Source of the DNA: Pseudofabraea citricarpa
Taxonomy: Eukaryota > Ascomycota > Leotiomycetes > Helotiales > Dermateaceae
NCBI GenBank assembly: GCA_029641185.1
Contig: JAPWGK010000002.1
Span: 2,108,001-2,172,000, forward strand
Direction of reading: 5' to 3'
Length of the DNA: 64,000 bases
Part shown: positions 56,291-64,000 of the stretch, one piece after another
Numbering within the stretch: the first letter of the stretch is position 1
Layout of the letters: each line of letters starts with the position of its first letter
The notes under the pieces: generated by a model
Database searches by the model: none
The model's input: the letters and a program-made list of their open reading frames with translations, nothing else
Told to the model about the DNA's origin: nothing
Translations under genes and position numbers: made by a program

Positions 56291-57469
56291 ATGTCGAAGC
56301 CACATATTTCCACTCGAAAGTCCATCAAATGGGGTGTATGTACTTCGAATTCTCACGCTATCTGAAGCATCTGCCCACCCCCTCTATCGCACTTGGTCAT
56401 TTATGCTAATTCGAACCTGCACAGGACGCTGAAGCTTTTGAGAACACCAAGTAAGCACTTCAAATCCGTGCACTTGCGTGAAGCTGTCACTCTCTGTTCG
56501 CGAACAAGACTATAAGCTCTCTGGACGACGTTAGCACTTGTAGCAAGATGTTACCATTGAGATGGCTCGATTATCGAATTGCCATTTCCCCGCTTGACCA
56601 GTGTCTATGCTCGGGATGATTTCGGCTCTGTATCCAAGGCGATTTTGGTATCTTTTCGATTTCTGATCATGTTTTCGGATTTAATTTGTTCGAAGCAGAC
56701 TGTAAACTTTGAGTCATGTCGTATCGCAATCTGTTGTTCGAGCCAGCCATTCCCATCTCGCCATTTCTTTTTGCCGCCTCCTATTTTCCCCCACGGCATG
56801 TGAAAATTCATGGCTATCTTTCTAATCTCCTCTCTGAATAGCACGCTAGTCCTCACTTCTGCTGGAAAACACTATGTGGACATCCGTGTTTATCTTCCCA
56901 CATCACCGTCCGAACCCCAAAAGTTAGAATGGGGCTTCGCTGGTACTTCCAAGAGTACACCACCACAATTTTCAGAGAACAAACTAGTTAAACCTGGACA
57001 TAGCCAATGGTTTCACTGGGTTGATAACAAGACCCTAGAAGAAGTTCAAGACGAAGGTTACATGTATCCCATTGAAAACACCAACGAGGTACGAGAAACC
57101 GGCTCCATGGCACATCCGGATTCCAAGGAAGTCACGCCGTATGAAGAGATATGGACCGATGTTGAAATCACCAAAGCTGGATCCCAAAACAAATTTGTCA
57201 GCTGGGTGATGAAGCTGGACGACGAACACGCCAAGACAAGAGGCATGATATGTCGAATTGGGGCCTGGGTCCAAGGCGTACTGAGGATTGGTGATGAGAT
57301 GAGTGTGGTGAGATACAAGTGGGATGAACAAAACTCTCAATGGCAGCTAGACTTGTCCATGGGGAGATTTGACATGCCTCGGGATGTTGTGTTGGAAACT
57401 GAGCGAGAGCTGAAAACTGGAGAGGAATTTGGTGGTTGGTCAGTTGTGGAGAGTTACTATTGGACTTGA
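56291..57469 (+). CDS. HRI1 family protein
   Basis: A 232-residue cytosolic protein like yeast Hri1, which binds the casein kinase Hrr25 and Sec72; its molecular job is unclear. Exons 56291-56335, 56425-56450 and 56842-57469. Intron 1 is 89 nt and intron 2 is 391 nt, unusually long for this window. Exon 2 is a 26-nt microexon. The joined start reads MSKPHISTRKSIKWG-DAEAFEN-TNTLVLTSAGKHYVDIRVYL, which fits the family opening. Further family marks are LEWGFAGTSKSTPP, GHSQWFHWVDNKT, YEEIWTDVEI, CRIGAWVQGVLRIG and GGWSVVESYYW. The first two exons rest on splice signals and frame only. Confidence 0.85.
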
Positions 57470-58328
57470 TTATCTTGGTATAAGGTTCGTGAAAATATTT
57501 TGGTTGTTCGTTTCCGAATTCTCACGATAGGGGAAAACATGTGATTCTGCAGATACTGACATCTGACAGAGCACATGTCTAGGAGCTATTGATCAATTCA
57601 ATTTCTATATCACACTATGGAACAAGGAACGGCTACTGGCGTTCTATTTCAATCGAGATCGACACGCAGTATAAAAACCCCCCATGCAAGAGATGGTTCC
57701 TCATTGAAGCGATGAGATTGCCTAGCCGCCAGACTGCTGGCTCTGCTTTAGTTCGGCCTCTTCCCTCACCGGTTGAATGATTCCGTGCGCTGTTAGAAAC
57801 TTAGTTGCGATATTCATGAGGCTGAAAATCTGGTGGAAATTTCCTTATGAGCACTATGATCTCCACCCCGAATCTTTCAAGATCGAGCGGAGTGAAGTCA
57901 CGAGCTTGGGGTATTTTCTTGCAGTCTATCTGAACACGAAATACCTTACAGTTGTTTGACTACAATTCACAGCAGTTATTGCGAGGAATGCGGCCAGCTC
58001 GGAAGGTTTGCAGTGCTGAACAAAATCCTCAGCGTGGGGTGGTTGGAGCAATGCGCCAAGTGGTACGGCTCATATTGTGAATCGCTAAAACAACCTTATT
58101 TCGATTACTTAGAGATGTTACATTCCATCCGCAACGAAAGCTCGAGGAATGTACGCCATCACGCGCTCCGGCGCTACACAAACGAGACTCCCCTTTAAAC
58201 TACATCCGCAAAGCCTCTTGTCTTTCACTACTTTATACCCTTCTCTCCCTTCACCTTTCTAGAGGATTCCCTTGCGTATCTATCGGATTCCTCTACATTT
58301 GCACAAGAAAATCTGTACAGACTTGATT
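57470..58328. other. Intergenic region
   Basis: No supportable gene. Two adjacent open frames (57777-57959 and 57956-58198) are short and without motifs, and the second lacks an ATG start. A CT-rich leader lies at 58215-58270. Confidence 0.5.
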
Positions 58329-60037
58329 ATGCCGTGGCTCTCTCGTTCCAACAGTCCGAATCGCGACACTTACTTGAATAACCCTGAAGATGTCATCCAT
58401 AAGGCTCCACCAACCGTTGCAGGGGTCACTTTTGTGCCATCCATGATCGATGGTAGTTGTGGAACAAGTCCAGTTTCCTACCGGCAAACACCAATACGCT
58501 TATTTTGGAACGACGTAAGAATTATGGTACAAAATTTGAACTGTCTTCCTGAGATGGCAAAATCGATATGTACGCTGGAGGCCGCTAAGGAAGCATTTGG
58601 GACGTGGAAAAGTGCGCGAGATATTTTACTACAGGTGCTACTTGCAATTGTGGAGCTTTGTGCGCTGACAATGGTTGTTCCATCTTATCTGGTTCTCCCT
58701 GGTGCTGCATTTTTGACCGGTTGTTTTATATTGGCAGGAACCATTGCACTTCTTTCGGCGCCATTGAAAGGAAGGCGGGTAGTAAGAAACAAGTACTATG
58801 TTGAGGTGGAGTATTCGGATGAAAGGTGGATATATGTCAATGGTTCTATGACGAGGTAAATTCTTTGCCAGCACTACCATTATTTTCCTACTGACATGAA
58901 ATAGTCACAACCAGCTTCAAAATCAACTCACAACACTCTCGGATATCTTTGGTCGCCAAATTACTGGGATACATAATCGCTCCAATGGCATGGTTTTGGA
59001 TTTGATATACTCATTCTTGTCTCACTGTTTGTCATTGACGACGCCGGTATCAACAAATCTCTATACGCAACTTCGAGAACCTCTTTTATCCCCGACCATG
59101 CGCAAAGTCATTGTTATCGGCCATGGAACAGGTGCCCATCTTATCTCGCTAGCCCTTGATAAACTCCATGCCGACCTCCCAATCGACGTGCTCTCCAAGT
59201 TAGAAATATACACCTTTGGTTCAGGCGCGAGACATCTCTCAAACCCTCTATTTATTCTCGATGGTCCAATGAATATAAATGGGAATGGACCGATGACAAG
59301 AGCTGATGGCAGTATCATCTCACCTGTGAAAGCAGCTTTAGCGACCAGAGGTTACAGAACAGAAGACACTGAGCGCATACTTCCGGTTAGTTATACAGAT
59401 CATTTTTATTACTAACACTGACTTTAAACAGCATTGCGAGCACTATGCTTTCTCATCAGACTTGACAGCACAATGTGGCATTCTTCATCACACTCGACAA
59501 ACACTCGACAATCGTCTTTGTGGACGCTTATTCATTCTTCATCGTCCAGGCTTTCTATTCTCGCATTATCTGAACACACTTTTCCCCTCAAAACAGTCGC
59601 CGAAAGATGTATTAAATGAACTCGTGAATGTGGATGTTCAAACTGCCGAAAAACGCGAATTTACGGCTCAAGGCGTTTCGGTACCGTTGAAGACCACCTC
59701 GCCACGCAACTCACTCATGCTCAGTACCTCGCCACTTACATCGACGAGTGGGAAACGCAATAGTTGGAACAGTGGCGGTGTCTATGGTACGGCAATGGAT
59801 TCTGTCGGGCAGGCACGGAACAGTGCTCGCGAAGCAGAAGGCCAGACGGTTCAACAACTGAGTAGGTTATGGAGGTACGTAGACGGGGCGCGGCCGGTGG
59901 GGGAGGGGATCCCAGCTATGAATGGGACGGGAAAGTCGAACGGGCCCCCTTCCTACAAAGCTACTCCTGGATATCAAGTGCATCAGAAAGACACGATGGG
60001 GTCGGGGTTCAGCAATGGGCATCACATTATGATGTAG
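58329..60037 (+). CDS. Fungal membrane protein with α/β-hydrolase-like GHGTG motif
   Basis: A 537-residue protein from exons 58329-58855, 58905-59385 and 59432-60037 (introns 49 and 46 nt, all in phase). Two adjacent hydrophobic helices lie at about 95-140 (VLLAIVELCALTMVVPSYLV and LTGCFILAGTIALLSAP). Then RRVVRNKYYVEVEYSDERW leads into a region with IVIGHGTGAHLISLALDKL, which looks like a β-strand and nucleophile elbow with Thr in place of Ser. IYTFGSGARHLSNP follows, like the acid region of lipases. The usual GxSxG is therefore altered. The C-terminal 120 residues are Ser/Thr-rich and disordered. I do not recognise a characterised member. The 3' end overlaps a different open frame (next entry). 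Confidence 0.78.
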
Positions 60038-60441
60038 GAGATGCGATAGATTTTGACTGGCACGATATCCACGACCAGACGCTTCATGTTACTAATGAGA
60101 ACGAGGATATGGATGAGAACGAGGAGGGAGAGGTAATGGAGAAGGAAAACGGTACGGACATTTCTGATTGGGGTGTGGAAAATGAATACGAACAGGACGA
60201 ACTAGATGACGAAGATGAGATTGTGCTCTTGCATGCGAATATGGCCGTCGGTCTGGATGAGGATTGTGCGTGGGATTGGAACTGGAAGATGGATATGGTT
60301 AATGCTAATGGTTTTCACGAACGAGGTGAAGAAAAGGAGGACGAACAAGAGACAGAGAAGGTGGAAGAGGTGCAGATGGACGTGGATGCCGGAAGGGAAA
60401 CAGAAAATGATTTGGACATGTTGGTTGCTTGTTGGTTTTAA
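59869..60441 (+). other. Overlapping open frame with acidic C-terminus, possible alternative 3' end
   Basis: A 190-codon frame overlaps the last 169 bp of the preceding gene and runs 404 bp further. Its second half is strongly acidic and Trp-rich (FDWHDIHDQTLH, DMDENEEGEV, DEDEIVLLHAN, CAWDWNWKMD). A 41-nt intron from GTACGT (59875) to CCCAG (59915) would join exon 3 of the hydrolase-like gene to this frame in phase, after ...LSRLW. The intron is very short and has no clear branch site, so the link is uncertain. Confidence 0.35.
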
Positions 60442-62215
60442 TATCCCCCTCCCGTTTTCGTTGTTTGTTTCGTGTTTCTAACTACCCCTCTCCGTTTATG
60501 TTTTGGTGTGTGTTTTGTTCTTGCTCGTCTGTCTTTCGATTTTCGCTGCTGTTTCTATGGAGTCGCTGGATGTTTGTCAAGTTCTTGGGTGATATGGATA
60601 GGAAAACGCGAATGGACAAAGAAAGGAGATTCTCAACATGTAATTTTAATATATTAAATATTTCCGGTGGTAGGAATTTTGTAATATGGGTTTTTGGATT
60701 TCTCGATCCTGCTGTTCTTCGATTCTGGCGAACCAAAGTACCGGCAAAAAGCGAACTCCTTCACGATAAGAACAAGAGGAGATAGAGTAGCTTCAATTCA
60801 TCTTCAAAATGAGAAAATGTTCTAGACCCTGTTTATTTCGTAGATAGCAGTCCAGCCCAGGCTGAATCAAAAAGTGAGACCAAAACTTGCTTGTGATCGT
60901 GAAGTGTCCATGTCAGGAAGGTCGAGGGGTGTGTATACGTAACCTCCCCCAAGCGCCTCCAGAAACCTTTAGCCCGTCGGGAGTTTCCGAAACATAGGAA
61001 TATACCCACCGCCATCAGCACCCCCGCGAGTAAGTATGTAGGTTTTTCGAGAAAGCGAGATTAGATCTCGACGTGTCACACGGTGTACTAGGTGCTGGAG
61101 TCAGTAAATTCTTACGTGATTAGAGTTTGGTGTGTGTAGTCGGCGTGGGGAGTTTGGCGAGGGTACGGCGAACAGAGTTCCGACTCCTGGAGTATTGGGG
61201 GCAAAGAGAGCTGAGTACCTGACAGCAGGCCAGAATATTTCAACGGAAATGGCGAAGTACCGATTCCGTCTTTTGGATTTTTTTCTTCCCATTCTTACTT
61301 TTTGAAGAAAGAAGTCCGAGGTTGCATTGTTTCACTCGGCTGTGCCATAGCTTTAAATTTTCACTTTATTCTTATTCTTATTTTACCCTTGGGAAAAGGT
61401 ATTTTTGTAGTTGCATGGCCTCGGCGGTTAGGTTACTTTGGATATACATCAATAGAAAATATACGAGAAGTTTAGCAAAGGGTTTCGTAGACTGGATATT
61501 TTGGGCTATAGTGTTCGCGCTATCGCGACATCGCTTCACGGAGAAAAAAGTCAAGCGAGCTAACAGAAAACGAGTCCGAGTGTGACTTAGTTTATGATAC
61601 ATAAATCATATTTACAATCTTCTAGGTGCCAAGCTATATTTATAGCTGTGTAAAGCAATACATGCGATGGAATTTAGACTGCGTAAGCGTCGCTATTGAT
61701 AAGGGGCCATCGGCAACCAAGAGATTGATCGGATCTCTTAACTGACGAGTCTGAATAATCGGTCAGCAAATCATATTTCCTCATTTGCTCATATTGAGAC
61801 AGAAGAGAGTTGTGAGTAGTTGACTCTTACCGGTCAGCATTTCCAACGTATGTGAGAAGTCGCATGCTAAAGCATCTATCACACTGCATGCAGATCGCGA
61901 GTAGGTTCGCTTATTGTGTCTTTTCCTAATCGATAGTTGGACATGCATGCTTGGCTTTATTGGTGGACTTTAATTAAAGTTAGCTGCATTCACGAGGTAC
62001 GTCAGTCAAGCCCCTCCAGCACAACCCACTTGTGAAGCTCCAGCACAACCCACCTGTGAAGAGGCAACTCGGCCGACTCGGTCAACATTGTTGCCTATCT
62101 CCCGCCACACCTTTAAAATCCACGCTATCGAGGTGCCACCCGCCAAGCCATCCAGAGTATCCCGTTGACTCCTTAACCTTAATCTCCACAACTCCGCTTC
62201 AACGATCCGAAACAA
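60442..62215. other. Intergenic region, no gene recognised
   Basis: About 1.8 kb without a supportable gene. Short frames occur on both strands with no motifs. A direct repeat of a CTCCAGCACAACCCAC-type unit lies at about 62014-62060. Confidence 0.55.
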
Positions 62216-63199
62216 TGGCTAGCACAAAAACCCTCGTGCTGGGCGCCACGGACTTCATATGAGAGATGAGGACTTTTGTGGCTCCTGCAAGACTGACCAC
62301 AGGAAGCAGCGGCACCGGTCTTCATGATTTTCTCCTGCACAAAAATCCATACGAGCCTTCGGCCTTGGTACGCAGAGGAGACCATACCGCTTGATTAAAG
62401 GAAGTGGGTGCGGATTCCTAGTTCATTTAGAGCCTTGTAGATATTGAAGTAAATCGGAGAGCTGTGGCAGAAAACCTTGTAATCCTGGCTGCGGCGTCGG
62501 CCCGCTATGAAGATTGCGCGCAAGCTTGTATTGAGGGACTTGGGGGAGCGGATGAGGACCAAAGACCACTGGAAGCGACGTGCATTTCTCCCACACCTCC
62601 GGAACTTCCATGTTCAATGATTGGCCGGCATCGGGCGGCAGAGTCCATACATCATTCCACTCTCACGCCGTCGATGATATTTTTGATCATGAGTGAAGTC
62701 TTTGGGAGCCTCGTAACCCGGTCAGAGAGATCAATCAGCTCAGCTGGCGATAGCCACAGTAAACGTGAGGGCGTAAAAACGTTACATTGAACCGCCACCA
62801 CTCATCCTCAGAGCTGGCAGCGGTTTTGTTCTCCAGAAACAATATACGAGCTGACAGCCTCGTGCAGCTGCCCCTCATCCAAAAGCTGCCTCGGGCGGTT
62901 GTGCTTGACGCAGGAGAAGGTGTCTGGATTCGAGTCATCACCCTTGATCTCAGCCATTCCTTCTACCTGCTGGTGCGGGCGGTAGGCTCCAGAAGCATTC
63001 CAAGCGGCAGGGAAGTATATTGCTTTGCAGAAACACATCGCAGAGCTAGTCGAGCATCTCCGAGACGAGTAGCAAAGCATTGAATGTACGCGGAGCACCG
63101 GAGTCCGAAGAGGTTGTGATGGATATTTCTGTAGGAAGGAAGCAGCAGATGGACGCGGTAATGGATGAGAAGGAAGCAGAGATGTCCCTTGGCTAACAA
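62216..63199 (+). pseudogene. Decayed NAD(P)-binding Rossmann-fold reductase (extended SDR/epimerase type)
   Basis: Fragments of one extended-SDR-type protein appear in the correct order and spacing but in several frames. MASTKTLVLGATDFI (62216) is the nucleotide-binding strand with the glycine motif damaged and a stop right after. Next come PYEPSALVRRG (about 62350), NLVILAAASARYEDCAQA-IEGLG (62470-62550), a DDIFDHE acidic patch with a stop (about 62680), and LVQLPLIQKL-GEGVWIRV-LDLSHSFYLL (62850-62975). GREVYCFAET (about 63010) corresponds to the GyyFAENGE stretch of intact relatives. At least three frame changes and several stops are present. Spacing matches a protein of about 320-330 residues. 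Confidence 0.72.
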
Positions 63200-64000
63200 G
63201 TAAGTGCCGTCCCATACAACGTAGTTACTTTGCCCGACCCCGACTAAAATCGGGTCTGGGATGGGCTAAAGCATAAACTCGGCAGTGCGAGGACCAGAGG
63301 GGATCGTGCACGCCGTGTCTTGGGCGAGATGCCGGTACACAACCTTGGAGACTGTGTACACGACATAATTAACGTGGTCTCCATGATTGCCATGAGTCAA
63401 TCCAAATAGTCCGTGGGCTGTACGTACATGTCTCGAAAGAGTCGACGAACGATTTACAGTCAAAAATGGTGCGATCAAAACTTTGCTGATGGGTGCTCGC
63501 AAGGTTGATCCTTTCGAGCTCGAGATAAGCCGCATTGTTTGGGTGACTTGGGATGACACGGACAACAGATGTTTCCTCGGGTAAGACATATAACCAACGA
63601 CTATAGCTCGCGTACGCGTTAGCAGTTGACTCGCGCAAGCATACAAGCGTATACGAGTCGTTGAACAATGCAGAACCCCAGCACAGCAACAATGACCAAC
63701 AGCTTGCAAATTCTTAGAGTTCTGAGCGGTGTTTCGGCCCCCAATCAACCAATGCATACCCAAGTGTCGATCATGTGACAGCCCCAATGGTGTGGCCAGC
63801 TCGCCAAGCCCGACTTCAGTCCCTTGTTCTTTTTCTTCCTTTCCCTCGTCCTTGACAACAACCAGCTACTGCAGAGTCTATACTGTGCCAGCCTACTACT
63901 CACTACTGTGCCTCCATCACCATCACCCTGCTGGGATGACGCACAATTTTTCGCATTTACGAGAGAACCCAAGAGTACTCGCCTGGCTCCCCCGACGGCC
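63200..64000. other. Intergenic region to window end
   Basis: No supported gene. A near-palindrome lies at about 63234-63261 (CCCGACCCCGACT/ATCGGGTCTGGG). From about 63820 the plus strand becomes CT-rich and an ATG at 63937 stays open to the edge, so a gene may begin here and continue outside. Confidence 0.4.

Noticed and set aside
1..64000. CRISPR arrays, operons, ribosome-binding sites or prokaryotic insertion sequences
   Set aside because: The window is fungal nuclear DNA; repeats found are minisatellites or duplications without spacer-repeat structure.

Overview
This is filamentous ascomycete (Pezizomycotina) nuclear DNA, most likely from a Leotiomycete. Supporting signs are short introns (mostly 41-90 nt) with GTAAGT/GTATGT donors, CTAAC-type branch points and CAG/TAG acceptors, and fungal-only families: HET, HeLo-type, patatin-NACHT, 2EXR, HRI1 and NPSQLGDPVSLKAE small proteins. 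AT-rich gaps hold repeats that differ mainly by C:G to T:A changes, as repeat-induced point mutation would leave. The lineage call is inference. All gene models are mine, read from splice signals and frame continuity; no search was run.

Layout. 1.7-6 kb: an MFS sugar transporter and an APH-fold kinase. 8.4-15.5 kb: a Vip1-type RRM gene whose last intron encodes seven metallothionein-like modules in frame, two small conserved fungal proteins, and a Ser-rich coiled-coil protein. 16.7-33.4 kb: a stretch rich in self/non-self recognition and cell-death families, with a HeLo-like/pseudokinase protein, two HET proteins and a patatin-NACHT NLR; a PAP2 phosphatase, a tRNA-Ala and a small unknown gene lie among them. 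33.5-38.7 kb: a hybrid histidine kinase and a 2EXR protein. 39-46.6 kb: an accessory, repeat-rich part with a zinc-knuckle protein, a C2H2 plus DEDDh exonuclease protein, a 149-bp tandem repeat and a decayed gene. 46.6-60.4 kb: an F-box-like protein, a nucleolar-type RRM protein, a mitochondrial UbiB kinase divergent from a cytochrome c-type heme lyase, an HRI1 protein and a membrane protein with a hydrolase-like GHGTG motif. 60.4-64 kb: mostly non-coding, with the remains of a Rossmann-fold reductase.

The strongest observation is the Vip1/metallothionein gene at 8440-10307. The sequence TGT AAG TGT encodes the first Cys-Lys-Cys of the metal-binding array and also contains a perfect GTAAGT splice donor. 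Splicing from it to a strong acceptor at 10203 gives an ordinary 260-residue Vip1. Leaving that intron in, and removing only a 54-nt inner intron, gives a 473-residue Vip1 with seven 7-cysteine modules. The array has no start codon of its own.
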